A stretch of DNA of 64,000 nucleotides from Phyllostachys edulis (GCA_036346405.1 CM070566.1:52753231-52817230); one strand, 5' to 3'; positions 10,892 to 22,569 are shown, counted from the first letter of the stretch. The notes: generated by a model from the sequence alone, not told the origin. Numbers and translations are program-made.

Positions 10892-11234
10892 TTTCTAAGT
10901 TGCATTAGTTTTATTCACTCAGTTGATCACAAATCTGATATAATTGATAAGGTTATGTCTCCTACTTTGTATGGATTTTACGAACAACAATAGTGTTGTG
11001 ATCATCACTGTTATAATTAGTGTGAGTTATCTAATGGACGCGTAAGATCTTGTCTTTTTTTCATCAATTAACGTGAGAATTTTTAAGAATTTTGATTTTT
11101 ATTATTATTTAAGGATTATTACGTGAATTCTTAGCCGTGAAGGCGAAGAAGGTGCCTTTAATCTCTCACCAGTTGTATGTAGATATAGAGATATAAAGTT
11201 GAGGATATAACTAATAGTCTTGAAGCACACTGCC

Positions 11235-11475
11235 TTGCGGATTTTTTTTAAATAATCCTTTTTATTCTGAAATACAGTAATATATATCTGTTTTTTTTTT
11301 ACAGAAATAATCCTCTGTGGCTCCACTGTTGAGCAGCCAGTACGCCTTCCCAAGCTGCGGCAGTGTACACTTGTCGCTCAACGGTGGAGCGACAGAGGAT
11401 TATTTCTATAAAAAAAAGGTATATTACTGTATTTTGGAATAAAAAATAGATTGTTTTTTTTTAAAAAAATCTCAC
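11235..11475. mobile_element. Palindromic foldback/MITE-like insertion
   Basis: Near-perfect inverted halves share AATAATCCTCTGT / ACAGAGGATTATTT, TCTGAAATACAGTAATAT and its inverse, around CACTGTTGAGC..GCTCAACGGTGGAGC. A copy lies at about 37740-37985 in the second S3 module, and a related decayed one at 7795-7930. The ends are poly-T/poly-A, so the exact borders and class are uncertain. Confidence 0.6.
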
Positions 11476-11634
11476 TCTAAGGGAGAACCGAGAACATAGT
11501 AAAAATGCACCGCAAAAACATAATATCATCTGAAAGAATTAATGCACGAAGTAGAAAAACAACATGAAAACGCAGTGATTAAGCGAGAAATGTTATAGAT
11601 CACTCACAACGCCTCATTAGATGAGAAAACTAGA

Positions 11635-11656
11635 TTCCCGATGCCTCGCATGCCTA
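11635..11656 (-). promoter_or_regulatory. miR2118-complementary site 5 (best match)
   Basis: On the plus strand it begins TTCCCGATGCCTCGCATGCC. The minus strand has only two mismatches out of 22 to the complement of the miR2118 consensus, at target positions 5 and 9. No inverted partner lies within 200 bp, so it is not a local miRNA hairpin. Confidence 0.7.
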
Positions 11657-12608
11657 CAATGCTCGTCGAGTCTTCACGCGGTTCTCTCTGGAAGGAAGCA
11701 GCATGTGTGATGTTTCGTCTCTGCGGCCACAATGCCTACAATGCTCTCGGTCTCCTGGGCTCCAAATGCACTGATCTTCTCTTGCAGAATGACTGATTTT
11801 ATGCTCCTTCACTTTTGCATATTGCCAACAACACAGTTGCCAGTTGGTGAAATCAGTCAGTTCGCTTCAAAACCTTTCCTAGCTTGTCGGCTTTATGGTA
11901 CGTATTCAACCTCAGTTATTATTGGAACCTGAAAGTTCAAATCATATTTTTGATTCGGTCCCGTGTGTTCCTGCTCTTTTTATGGAGGAGAATCTTGTTT
12001 CAGGTTCAAATCATAGCTCATCGTCTCGACTCTATCTTGCACGGCACTGCTCACAAATGTGGAAGTGACTAGAAATTAATCATGCGTGTTTTACATGTTG
12101 AAGTATAAGTAAATTGCTCGTCTTTCCTCATCAGCTTAAGCTTTTGGGTGAACTGGTTAGTGCATGCAACTCAATATTATACACTAGCTCGCTATCTCAA
12201 CTTGCATTAAATGTTAGAACAACCGTATTTTCCCTTGGTCAGTAAGAAGATACCATGTCGAAAATTTCAAGAGCACCTCTTTCTTTCCTTTTCGCTGTCA
12301 CAAAGAGCACAGTAATTGTTGATCTTGACAGAGGATGCTACACTACATGTATACCATGCTTATTTGTTCGATACAATTTCGCTACCCTTGCGGCAAGACA
12401 GTGCATACTTATGCGCATTTGCTAGATTAGATTTCCAAACTACACGGTGAGAAGTACTCAATCTAATTAATCAAAGGTTTAAGACTGAGAAACTTCGACT
12501 AGTTTTTCAGAATTGGCTGCCACGCAAAGAACAAGAAGGAATTGGCTGGTTCAGGTGGAATCAATGTTCCCAGAAGCAGCTCACGACGCATGTTTGCGAG
12601 GAACAAGG

Positions 12609-12630
12609 AACCCGATGCCTCTCATACCTA
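12609..12630 (-). promoter_or_regulatory. miR2118-complementary site 6
   Basis: Plus strand AACCCGATGCCTCTCATACC then TA. Four mismatches, two at the end pairing with miRNA bases 1-2. It is the counterpart of site 2 in the opposite palindrome arm. Confidence 0.55.
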
Positions 12631-12815
12631 TGTACGGACTCGACAAAGCAGGTGGAAGATCGATCGAGCTCTCTAGCTCGGTTTTTTTTTTGGCTCCAAA
12701 ATCCAAATGAAGTCCGGCCTGTTGACTGACTGTATTTATATAACGTGACGATTCCTCAATCGATCAGCATATGCAAGATATATATGTGCCTCTCGTGTCA
12801 CCAGTCCTCCGTAGC

Positions 12816-14878
12816 TAGGAGTGAAAACGGATCGGATAGTTTCCATCCGATCCGGACGGAAACGGATTTGGATGGTCTCAGATCGGATTTTTGGGATAAT
12901 TTTCGGATCGGAAACAGATTCGGATTTTTTTTTTTGGAAACGAATACGGTAGGCATAATATCCGGCGGATACGAATACCGATTCGGATTATCTGATGAGA
13001 GCACGTCCAGATATCCGGCACTTAGGCACTTAGTCATCACCAATAACATCCTCTCGAACAAATTTCTTGCTTCAACCCCTCCCCAAAGTAATCCTGGGCC
13101 TTTTAGATCTGAAGCAATGGCGATGTAAACTGGGCGACCGCATGGGCTTTGGTGGCACCGAACTGGGGCACCGCGAGTCTGATGCGGCACATATTCAATG
13201 AGGGAGGGCGTGCCGCAGGTGCGGCAGCGTCGCGAGGAGAAGCCAAAGGTGCAGTCGAGATGATGGCGGCGCGGATGCTGGGAGACGCCGCCGTACTATG
13301 GCGCGATGGCGGATCGGCCCTAGGCGAGTGGTGTCGACCGGCGCGGTCGCGACCTCGGCCACGCCAAGCCTTCGGCGAAAGGCCCAGCGGCGAAGGTGGC
13401 CGCGGAAGGAGGCTATGGCTGCGCTGAGCCCCGAGACCTTTGACTACGCCGCCGCCGATCTGGCGCGTCCTCGGCGAGGATGATGGGCGCTGCGTCGGCA
13501 AAGCGAAAACACCGAGGCGAGCCGATCGATGGCGCGTCGGCGGTGACGAAGGTGCATCTCACCATCGAAGCGCCTGTGAGCGACGCTATCTCGTGGCGAT
13601 AACACGCGCTATGCTATGGCGCTGGCCTCATGCTCAAGCTAACGTCCTCGCCACGCCGCAGAACCTCCGCCGCTCCCGCCGCGACCCCAACAGCGCCGCC
13701 ATGGCTAACCGGCGGCGGCGGCGGCATCTTGGGCCTACCTCGGTGCCGTGTCCCTTCCGAGGTGGCGAGCTCGAGCGGTGGGGGTGGCTGGTTCGGGGGT
13801 CTCTTCGGCAAGGAGGAAAAGAAGCCCAGTGCGAGCGGGGGCAAATCGGAGATCTTGGAGAGCTTCAACACGCCCGGCGTAGTCATGTGATTTTTATTCT
13901 ATTGTTACTAGGCTCATTGTGATTTTTACAACTAGTCATGGATAATAGTTGTCCGAAAGGAGGTAGTGCTATGCTCATTGTGATTTTTACAAGTTTATTT
14001 TTACAGCATCTGTGATGTGTGGCTTGTAGTTTTGCAGTAACTTATCTATGGCTAGCACTTAACTCTGAAAATTGAGCACCTTTGTTTCTCTTTGTTGTGC
14101 ATCAACATGTCCACTGAAATTGTCTCATTCATAGTTGAATGCTCATACCATTACGATGTCCATATGCATGCCCGTTGTTATAGATAATTTATCCTTATAA
14201 AATTTCACTATTGATTCCATGACTAATTGCTTTGATGTTGTTTAACTAGTTAATTTCTATCTCTTAAAAATGGCTGTAGTTTCTAATTATACACTTGGGG
14301 GTACATGTGAGGTAGGGGTGCCTAACACTGTCGATGTCGGTCCCAAGCCCGGAAAAAAGTGGAGGGGGCATAAACTGTTTGTAATAATTATTTGTTGTAA
14401 TAAATGTTTATTGTAATAATTGTCATTAAATACGCTAATCCTTGATTCACATGGTGGAGAAATTTGTACAACATGTTACAATTCGGTGCTTGATCAGTTT
14501 TATGACCTAATTGAGGTTGGTCAGGTGTACTTGATATCTAGAGGATCAATAAAACTTGTTCAGAAGTAGTTTACAAGGACTATGAAGTAATTCTGGACGC
14601 TGAAAATATGAACAATTCATGAATGTTTGCATCAAACAAACTAGCCATATGTTTTCGTTAATTTATGGCATGCAATTTAAGGAGTTTTTATGTTCCAAAA
14701 AAAAATATCCGTGACCGTATTTGTTTCGATTCGTATTCGCTCCGTATTCGTATTCGATATTATTCATATCTGTATTCGTATCCGAGGTATCCATATTCGT
14801 ATCCGCATCCGGGAAAAAATACAAAAACAAATATGGCAGAGCCATTATCCGTCCGTATCCGATCCGTTTTCTCCCCTA
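12816..14878. mobile_element. hAT element (2.06 kb, non-autonomous)
   Basis: The ends are TAGGAGTGAAAACGGATCGG and the inverted CCGATCCGTTTTCTCCCCTA. The 8-bp duplications TCCGTAGC (12808-12815) and TCGGTAGC (14879-14886) match at 7 of 8. The second S3 copy shows the empty site at about 39213. Subterminal regions repeat CGGAT/ATCCG many times. No transposase is present; the middle (13100-13890) is GC-rich and looks like acquired gene sequence. Confidence 0.9.
13100..13890 (+). pseudogene. GC-rich, probably captured gene sequence inside the hAT element
   Basis: The GC content jumps sharply against the AT-rich hAT ends. The most protein-like frame is 13630-13890 on the plus strand, with LTGGGGGGILGLPRCRVPSE and GGLFGKEEKKPSASGGKSEI. 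Other overlapping frames are open on both strands because of the GC bias. I do not recognise the source gene. A non-autonomous hAT carrying exon-like GC-rich DNA fits gene-fragment capture; that is inference. Confidence 0.35.
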
Positions 14879-15106
14879 TCGGTAGCTTTGCTAGCTATCT
14901 CCTGATCTGGAATATGACACATTTCCTAAATTCTACGGGACGTTTCTGAAGTAGTAGATAGTGTCATCTGAGCTGACTGGCTTTCCTCTACATTCAGTTC
15001 AGCCGGAGTCTCTTCTCTCCACAAGGTGATGCAAAAAAAAGTGGCCATTTTTTCAGTCTCCATCTTCAAGTCCAAGAAACCAAAATTTTGGACTGTTGAG
15101 TATATC

Positions 15107-15429
15107 AGCCAGGACTATTATCTATGTTTTGTTAACCGTGTGTGGAGGAGCTGCATATATATGATGAGTACATAGATGAAATACATGCGTGCCTAAAAAA
15201 TCCAAGTAGGCCTGTATATGCCATCAGTCTTGACCGTTAGATTTCAATCGTACGCCCTGCATACCAGAGAAGCAAACGTCATACAACACTGGAAATTTTC
15301 TTTCCTCTTGTATAGTTAATGGAGGCGCACGAAGTTAGCTCCAAATTGAGAATGTAATTACTATAACTGGCAGAATTGCTCGCGCAATTGAATTGCGTGG
15401 CTAGATATTGTCAATATTTAATTTGTTAT
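15107..15429 (-). repeat. Module S1, partial inverted copy cut by copia DNA
   Basis: Matches the start of the inverted S1 copy at about 35350-35690, from AGCCAGGACT to AATTTGTTAT. There the match stops and copia sequence begins. Together with 8467-9130 it extends the left palindrome. Confidence 0.8.
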
Positions 15430-16692
15430 TCGGGGAAGATTGTGCAACTGAAGAACGTGCATCATGTGCCATCGATCAATAAGAATCTCGTCAGCGGATC
15501 TCTTCTGTGTAGAGATGGCTTTAGACTAGTATTTGAGTCCAATAAATTTGTAGTGTCCAAGTGTGGACATTTTGTTGGTAAAGGCTATGTGTGCGGAGGC
15601 TTGTTCCGCCTATTTCTTTCAGATTTATGTAATAATATTGTGAATCATATTTACAGCGGTAACGAGACTACTATTAGGCATTCACGACTTTTTCACATTA
15701 ATTTTGGTTGCATGACGCGGTTAGCCAGTTTAGAGTTAATCCCGAAATTCACCCTTGCCAAAGGTTCTAAATGTCAAGTTTGTGTGCAATCAAAGCAGCC
15801 TCGTAAGCCTCATAAGGCCTCGGAGGTAAGAAACTTGGCACGATTAGAACTCATACATTCAGATCTGTGTGAGATGAATGGTGTGTTGACAAAAGGTGGT
15901 AAGAGATATTTTATGACTTTGATTGATGACTCCACTAGGTTCTATTATGTGTATCTTTTGAAAACTAAAGATGAAGCTCTTCACTACTTTAAAATCTATA
16001 AGGCAGAAGCTGAGAACCAACTTGAAAAGAAAATCAAAAGGGTTAGGTCTGATCGTGGTGGAGAGTACTTTTCTAATGAGTTCAATTTATTCTGTGAGAA
16101 ACATAGTATAATTCATGAGAGGACGCCTCCCTATTCACCCCAGTCAAACGGAGTTGCTGAAAGAAAGAACCGCACTCTAACTGATTTGGTTGACGCCATA
16201 TTAGACACAGCGGGTCTTTCCAAAGCATGGTGGGGAGAGGCTATATTGACTTCAAGTCATGTCCTAAACAGGATTCCTACGAGGAATAAAGAGATAACCC
16301 CATATGAACAATGGGAGAAGAAAAGACTATCACTTTCATACTTACGCACTTGGGGTTGTTTGGCGAAAGTCAATGTGCCAATTCTTAAAAAGCGTAAGCT
16401 TGAACCAAAAATCGTGGATTGCGTCTTTCTAGGCTATGCTCACCATAGCGTTGGATATAGATTTCTAGTGGTGAAATCTGGAGCACCTGACATGCATGTT
16501 GGTACAATTATGGAGTCCAGAGATGCTACATTCTTTGAGGATATTTTTCCGATGAAAGATATGCCTAGTTTATCGAGTCAGGAACCTGATACAATTCTTG
16601 AACCTGCCATTCCAATGGAATATTTTGAACAAACTCCTGAGCAAATTTCTAAGGATGAAGACAATGAAACTCTAAGGAAGAGTAAAAGATAA
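15430..16692 (+). pseudogene. Copia GAG-pre-integrase and integrase
   Basis: The frame is open to a TAA at 16690-16692. It starts KIVQLKNVHHVPSINKNLVS (pre-integrase), then has the CQVC half of the zinc motif. The integrase triad is complete: Asp in HSDLC (15862), Asp in RSDRGGEY (16051) and Glu in GVAERKN (16159). The last two are 36 codons apart, as in D,D35E enzymes. The terminal TAA replaces a residue between SKR and the reverse transcriptase linker in relatives. The first ATG at 15376 lies in flanking module DNA, so that start is an accident of the junction. Confidence 0.85.
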
Positions 16693-17448
16693 ATGACTGT
16701 AAAGTCTTTTGGTCCTGATTTCATTGTGTACCTTGCGGATGATACTCCAAGTACCATTTCTGAAGTGTATGCTTCTCCAGATGCAGAATACTGGAAGGAA
16801 GCAGTACGTAATGAAATGGATTCCATTATCTCTAATGGAACTTGGGAGATCACTGAGCGTCCTTATGGTTGTAAACCTGTAGGATGTAAGTGGGTGTTTA
16901 AAAAGAAGCTTAGGCCTGATGGTACTATCGAGAAGTACAAGGCACGGCTTGTGGCCAAGGGTTATACCCAAAAGAAAGGCGAAGATTTCTTTAATACTTA
17001 TTCACCTATGGCTAGATTGACCACTATTCGAGTACTACTATCTCTGGCTGCCTCACACGGTTTTCTCATTCATCAGATGGACGTTAAGACGACTTTCCTA
17101 AATGGAGAGTTGGACGATGAAATTTACATGGATCAGCCAGATGGATTTGTAGTAGATGGTCAGGAAGGAAAGGTGTGCAAGTTGTTGAAATCTTTGTATG
17201 GTCTTAAACAAGCACCTAAGCAGTGGCATGAAAAGTTCGATAGAACTTTAACATCTGTAGGTTTTATTGTGAATGAAGCTGACAGATGTGTGTATTATCG
17301 CCATGGTGGGGGCGAGGGAGTCATTCTATGTCTGTATGTTGATGACATACTGATCTTTGGGACCAACCTTAATGTGATTAAGGAGGTCAAGGATTTCTTG
17401 TCTCGGAATTTTGAGATGAAAGATCCGGGAGTAGTGATGTTATCTTGA
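16693..17448 (+). pseudogene. Copia reverse transcriptase
   Basis: Continues in the same frame after the stop. Motifs in order: CKWVFKKKLRPDGTIEKYKA, ARLVAKGYTQ, IHQMDVKTTFLNGEL, SLYGLKQAPKQWHEKF, and the catalytic YVDD at 17335-17346. The frame is lost near 17430, where relatives read about two more bases, giving a stop at 17446-17448. A functional enzyme would need the upstream and downstream frames joined, so this is a dead copy. Confidence 0.88.
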
Positions 17449-18283
17449 ACATCAAAATTGTTGAGAGGTGATGATGGTGGGATTACATTGTTGCAATCCC
17501 ATTATGTGGAAAAAGGTTACGAGTCGTTTTGGTTATAGCGACTACAAACCCTCTCTAACACCTTATGATCCTAGCGTGTTGCTTAGGAAGAATCGGAGAA
17601 TAGCCAGAGACCAATTGAGATATTCTCAGATAATTGGTTCACTCATGTATTTAGCTAAGCGGTACCGGGCTGACATCTCGTTTGTTTGTTAGCAAACTAA
17701 GCGGTTTGTTTCAATCAGGAGATGATCATTGGCATGGTCTTGAGAGGGTAATGCACTATCTAAAGGGTACTATGAGCTATGGCATTCATTATCTAGGGTA
17801 CCCAGTCTTGGAGGGTTATAGCGATTCAAGCCGGATATCGATCTTGATGTGATTAAGGCCACAAGTGGATATGTCTTCTTATTTGGAGGTGGCGCTGTTT
17901 CATGGAGGTCTTGCAAGCAGACCATCTTAACGAGGTCAATAATGGAAGCAGAACTCACAGCATTAGATACTACCACTGTTGAAGCCGAATGGCTTCGTGA
18001 GCTCTTAATGGATTTGCCGGTGGTTGAAAAACCGGTACCAGCTATTCTGATGAACTGTGACAATCAGACTGTGATTGTCAAGGTGAACAGTTCTAAGGAT
18101 AATATAAAATTATCAAGACATGTGAATAGAAGACTGAAGTCTGTCAGAAAAATGAGAAACTCCAGAGTAATAGCTTTGGATTATATCCAAACAGCTAAGA
18201 ATCTGGCGAGATCCTTCACAAAGGGTTTATCACGAAATGTGATAGACAATGCATCGAGGGAGATGGGTTTGAGACCCACGTGA
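17449..18283 (+). pseudogene. Copia RT tail and RNase H
   Basis: Remnants in shifted frames: FGYSDYKPSLTPYDPSVLLR and RYSQIIGSLMYLA (frame from 17468), a stop near 17690, then from 17849 GYVFLFGGGAVSWRSCKQTI, MEAELTALDTT and NCDNQTVIVKVNSSKDNI to the stop after MGLRPT. These are the ordinary C-terminal copia motifs, including the SRHV segment. A short deletion near 17825 removed part of the region between RT and RNase H. Confidence 0.82.
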
Positions 18284-18815
18284 GTTATACCATAGTGGTA
18301 ACCCATCCTATGTGATCGGAGATCCCGTGAAGTAGGATTGACGAAACAAGCTATTAGTTAACTGGGAGTAGAGTACCTTTATAGACCCACTCCATTGGAG
18401 ATGCAATTCTCTCCTAAATCTGTATGGCAGGTTGATTTTTATCTTAATGTGTTCTGTGGCTTGTTAAAGCAAAGATCTTTGTCCTCTGAGCGATCTTGAA
18501 AGAACACGCCTATATGAGCCCGACTGCTAGTCACAATCTATGAAATAGGGTAATTTCTAGGAAGCTCATGAATAGGCCAGGAGTATGACTTATATGCTCC
18601 AACCCGTGGGGATGCCTGGCTTCCTAGTATCAGTTAAGGATTTAATTGAAACTTATTCACACAAAACTGTCAATTCAAGACTTAGTCCATTGTGCAGTTG
18701 TGGATACGTGTAGCTTCTGTTCTAGTTGGATGTTCAACCTTAACCAGTCTCCATCAAAACACTGGTATATTAAAACAATACTGTGGATTAAGGCATTTAA
18801 TATGTGCCCTTGAGA
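18284..18815 (+). other. 3' untranslated region of the copia element
   Basis: Non-coding sequence between the RNase H stop and the polypurine tract. No further ORF of note. Confidence 0.6.
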
Positions 18816-18828
18816 TCTGGTGGGGGAT
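18816..18828 (+). other. Polypurine tract
   Basis: TCTGGTGGGGGAT immediately upstream of the LTR start TGTTGG. It primes plus-strand DNA synthesis in LTR elements. Confidence 0.8.
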
Positions 18829-19860
18829 TGTTGGAATTAATATGGGCTAGGCCCAAATATTATATTCTAATTAATTCCTAGTAAATCTCAAAGGCCCATG
18901 TGCATGTGCTAAACTGTTTAGTCCCACATGGACAGATGAAGGGGAGTTACACGAGTTTATAAGGTGGAACGTGATAGCCCCTCTTGTGGAATTGGAGAGA
19001 GCCAACACTGCGTCTTGCGCTCGCTTTCGCCTCGCCGCCGTCTGCGTGCGTGTCGATATCTTGCGCATAAGCGTGTCGGTCTTGGTAGCGATTTTCTTTA
19101 TCTATTCGAAAATTGAAACGCACTGACATTGATGGCGACCGTTGGTCTCTGGTCTCTTTGTTTTTGGCCATTAAAGGCGACTGTTGGCCTTTGGACTACT
19201 GGCGACTGTTTTTGATGGTGACTGTTGGCCTTTGGTTTTCTGGCGACCTTTAGGCTCTCTGTCTTTTGGCTATTTAAGAAGACTGAGAGTACTGGCTCTG
19301 GTCCGAGTTTTTCCACTTCCACAATACAAAAAGAACTCCATAGTTTTGTTTGCTGTCTCTTGCGATCTCCATCCCGGCGAGGCGCATGTACGGCCGCACC
19401 GGGAGAGCAGGCCTCCGGAACCTCATCCTTGAAGGCTTGCACGAGCGAGGACGAATAAGGTTTTTGGGGAGCGTTCACGTGACTGCTCGTTGTTCCTCTG
19501 CGACGTTCTACATCAACTGCACATCTACTACTCTGCTACGTTCTACATCAACTGTACGTCTACTACCACTACGCCATGACGAACGACGTCCTCATCAAGA
19601 ACTCTGCTGCAACTTTTTCTTCCACAGAATCTGGATATGCCTATATTTTTCTTGTTAGTTGGTTTGCTTTACTGTCTATTGTTGTCTTGAATACTGAGAT
19701 AGGAATGCTAGCTTCTGTTCTTCTAGAATCTGGTATTGCTATAGTGTTCTTTGTGATCTGCTTTGTGAAAATAGCTAGAGTATTTTCCATGTTTTATCTA
19801 GCATATTTTCGGGTTCTCTTAGAGTTGCTTTATTTATTTGGTTTCTTTGCAACGTGTAGA
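18829..19860 (+). mobile_element. 3' LTR of the copia element
   Basis: Starts TGTTGGAATTAATATGGGC. The right end is not sharp. A CAAC end at about 19853 is possible, because from about 19870 the sequence looks like a different LTR (GAGGATCTATCAACC and a GAAGGCAAGTCGTG-like stretch). There is no second LTR to compare with. A plus-strand ORF at 19576-19875 crosses the border and is hydrophobic by chance composition. Confidence 0.65.
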
Positions 19861-19869
19861 TTTTGGTTT

Positions 19870-19988
19870 CGCTGAAGAACTCGAGGATCTATCAACCCTC
19901 CCAGAAGACCAGTAGCTTGTCACCGAAGGCAAGTCGTGTACCTTTGATCATCTTGAACCTATTTCTGCAAAAGTATTTCGTTTTAATA
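19870..19988 (+). mobile_element. Gypsy-like LTR remnant, left part
   Basis: Sequence with CCAGAAGACCAG and CCGAAGGCAAGTCGTG, a pattern I associate with long grass gypsy LTRs. It resumes at 30433 after the 10.4-kb insertion. The join across the TAATA duplication gives continuous sequence. Confidence 0.5.
19984..19988. other. Target-site duplication TAATA (left)
   Basis: TAATA directly left of the LTR at 19989, identical to 30433-30437 right of the other LTR. This proves both LTRs belong to one insertion. Confidence 0.95.
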
Positions 19989-22557
19989 TGTAGGACCGGA
20001 AAGGCGACTAGAGGGGGGTGAATAGGCGCTTTCTCAATTTTTCACCTCGATCGAACTCAACACTACTTTCACTCCAATAGCTATAAAAGCTATGAAGATC
20101 AGATCTGAGCCTGACGGATGACTGTGTTGAATTCGATCAAACCCTAAGCAAAAGCCTAATCAACTCAAAGTCGCATCAAGCACATCAACATATCATAGCC
20201 GCATAAACAAAATCCAAGGTCTTCTTTGCTTATATTCACCTCGGATAAATAAGCCCTTTGCTCACATGACAAGCAAAAAGCGCATCCAAAATAGATTCAA
20301 AGCAATGAAGAAGCGAACAAGGAACCGCCTTGAACTATCGGTTTTTCACCGAGACTAAAAGACGCCGAGGCTCTGTTTTCAATGGTCTACAAGCCGCGCC
20401 TCGGCATTTCTCCCGGCGCTCAAAAGCAGTAGCATCATCTTTTCTGCGGCGCACAATGAAGTGACAAAGCTCGCTCTACAAGTCTTTGCAAACCACGACT
20501 CAGGATAACTCTTTTACGGCGGCGGCGCGACAGATCAAATCAAAGAGCGGGATGCAAAGAAAATGGCAGCCACAAACAGATAAAAAAAAACAGCTCAAGT
20601 AAAACAAATTATACTCAAAACAGTGAAATGAATTTTACACAAGTTGATGGGACAAGTCGCTGCCTCACTTTGATGATTCACAGACCGAAGGTAAAGCAAA
20701 AACATCAGCACCGCCAAGGGCTTTATCTGGCAGACAAGCCGCCGGTTTTTTCGGACAGGTTCTACAAGCGGCCGCATGCACTCACCAACAAGAGGAAAAC
20801 GCCGCTCCACAGCTCCGGTTTTTCATATCAGTCGCTACTCTCAGATTTTTGCTAAGCACTAAAAGCCGCCACCAGATCCTTGTCTACGAGCGAGAAAATG
20901 ATTAGTCTGCCGAAACTTTGATGCACAAACAAGCGATCAACGAAATAAATGAACCAAAAGCAAGAAAAAGCGCATTCAAGAAATAAAAAACTGAACTCGA
21001 GCAATCAAAGCAAAGGACTTATCATAGAGCTACCAAGCAATAAAACCAAACTCAATTTCTACCGTCACGGACCTTTGCCGCCAGAATCTTGCTAATCCGG
21101 CCGGGCAGAGACCCGCATCATTGAGCAACAACAAATCCCATTGAGCACATCAAAACACAAACCGGTGGCATACAGAAATAAAAAGCTGCGGCGATACAAG
21201 GATAGCGAGATAAAAAAATCTAACACAAAAGCACCGTTTTCCTCTACAAGGGCATGGCGCGCCGCCAGATCAAATGCAATGCGCTTTCGCTCGGCGAGAT
21301 CGGTTTCTGCGGGTGCTCAACACGCAAAGAAAAAGAGGCCAAGACGAGTTATCAACTTCTGGCCGGTCTTTGGTCTAGCGAGGCGCTCAACAATTAAAAC
21401 CAAAGATTGATCGCATCAAGAAAATTGAAGGCGGAACCACGGTGAAATCAACACCACAAACGAGGCGACATACGAGGCGGAAAAGTAATCTCGGATGGCT
21501 TCCAAATAACGAAGATCTTGCAGACATCATATCATACGATGGTGGCGTATATCCTCTTACATAAAAACAAAACGGCCATGACTTGACCACGAGAGCCTAT
21601 CTATTTTCTATCGGCGCTAGAGGCCTGGTTTGCCTCCCGGCCATTACAGAACACTGACAATATTTGGGGCACTACTGAGGCGGGCATACAAGCCGCCACA
21701 CAAAAGCTCCTTTTTCTCTTGGCGACCTCAAAACCTAATGTCCCATCATCTATTCCTTTTATAGGGCAACCCTAACCTAAAACCTTAATGGGCTTCCGTT
21801 AAGGCCCAACATCAACGGAACACACGCAGCATCTCAAAGCGCCGTCTTCATCGTCAATTGATCTAAACCGCTTCTGTCGCCGACCACCAGACCGCTGCTT
21901 AGTCAAAGGTCACCAAGGCGGTATTTGGTAAAATTACCAAAATACCCTTCTCGATCCTTTCCAAAAGACCGAGTCCATCCAATCGAAGCAATCGCGTGCT
22001 CGCCATACGTGTAGGTTGATCAACGGCTCCATGTCGTCAAGTCTCTCCCGTCCGGATCCCACCGGCACCACTGAGCACTTGCAACGACTCCCGCGCCGCT
22101 TGATCCAACCAGTCGCACCGAACCGCCCGTTCGGTCATCCATGTCCATTCTGCGCCATGCTTGAGTCACTTGACCTCACCCGGCATCCTTGATCGTTCTG
22201 GACCTCAGCTCTCCAAGTTTAGTCCCGATCCTCCTCGCCGTTGACCGTCATTGACCTGCAAGCCACCTGCACAGCAATAGACACGCAAACACGAATCCGG
22301 GAACAAGTTCTTCACAACTTGACCCACGTTAGCCAAAACATGCAATATGCAACACATATGCATTATCAACAAGGATATGACCTATCCCAAAATCAGATCA
22401 CCACTTAAATCAACAATCAGCACAAAAGCCGGTCAGACCGCCGCTGACCTGACAGATCTGAAACTTTGTCGAAAACAAATGAAACTTCAAACCAAAAGCC
22501 ACATTGCCAATTGTTTCATCATCCTAAGATCATGGGCATATCCCCATGATATCCACA
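19989..22557 (-). mobile_element. 3' LTR of the 10.4-kb gag-only element
   Basis: On the minus strand it starts TGTGGATATCATGGGGATAT at 22557 and ends CCGGTCCTACA at 19989, 2569 bp. It matches 27826-30432 along its whole length. Differences between the two LTRs are unusually clustered at CAG/CTG positions (see findings). ORFs on both strands within it (for example 20628-20855) are repeated in the other LTR and have no coding meaning. Confidence 0.95.
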
Positions 22558-22569
22558 ATCTCCCCCTTG
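22558..22569 (-). other. Polypurine tract of the gag-only element
   Basis: Minus strand CATCAAGGGGGAGAT abuts the 3' LTR start. Correct position and orientation for a polypurine tract. Confidence 0.85.

Larger units (their letters stand above)
10182..12630 (-). ncRNA. Candidate 21-PHAS precursor region in module S3 copy 1 (minus strand)
   Basis: Sites at 12609 and 11635 have target orientation on the minus strand, 974 bp apart, so a precursor would run leftward. The sequence is non-coding. One site has only two mismatches to the miR2118 consensus complement. Expression is not shown. Confidence 0.45.
10182..15100 (+). repeat. Module S3, copy 1 (interrupted by an hAT element)
   Basis: Starting at ACGCAAGCTAATTTGTTG this matches 36698-39375 almost base for base over about 2.7 kb in direct orientation. 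The copy is split at 12815/14879 by an hAT element. The region 11390-15100 is also the right arm of the palindrome with 6355-7880. It carries two miR2118-like sites, a (CT)n run and a palindromic MITE, and no protein-coding frame. Confidence 0.9.
15430..19860 (+). mobile_element. 5'-truncated Ty1/copia element with 3' LTR
   Basis: Domain order is GAG-pre-integrase, integrase, reverse transcriptase, RNase H, polypurine tract, 3' LTR, which is the copia order. The 5' LTR, primer site, gag and protease are absent: copia sequence starts abruptly inside pol next to module S1. The coding region has one nonsense codon and at least two frameshifts, so the element is dead. The protein resembles the Tork-type copia elements that are common in grasses; the lineage is from recall, not from a tree. 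Confidence 0.85.

Noticed and set aside
11560..11760. MIR2118 gene (hairpin) at the best motif copies
   Set aside because: A miRNA precursor would need a near-complement of the motif within about 200 bp. I see none around 11635 or 38145; the only complements lie kilobases away in the other palindrome arm. A target site is the better reading.
18610..18632. Another miR2118-like motif (GATGCCTGGCTTCC)
   Set aside because: Only a short GATGCCT match; the rest does not fit, and it lies in copia 3' sequence.
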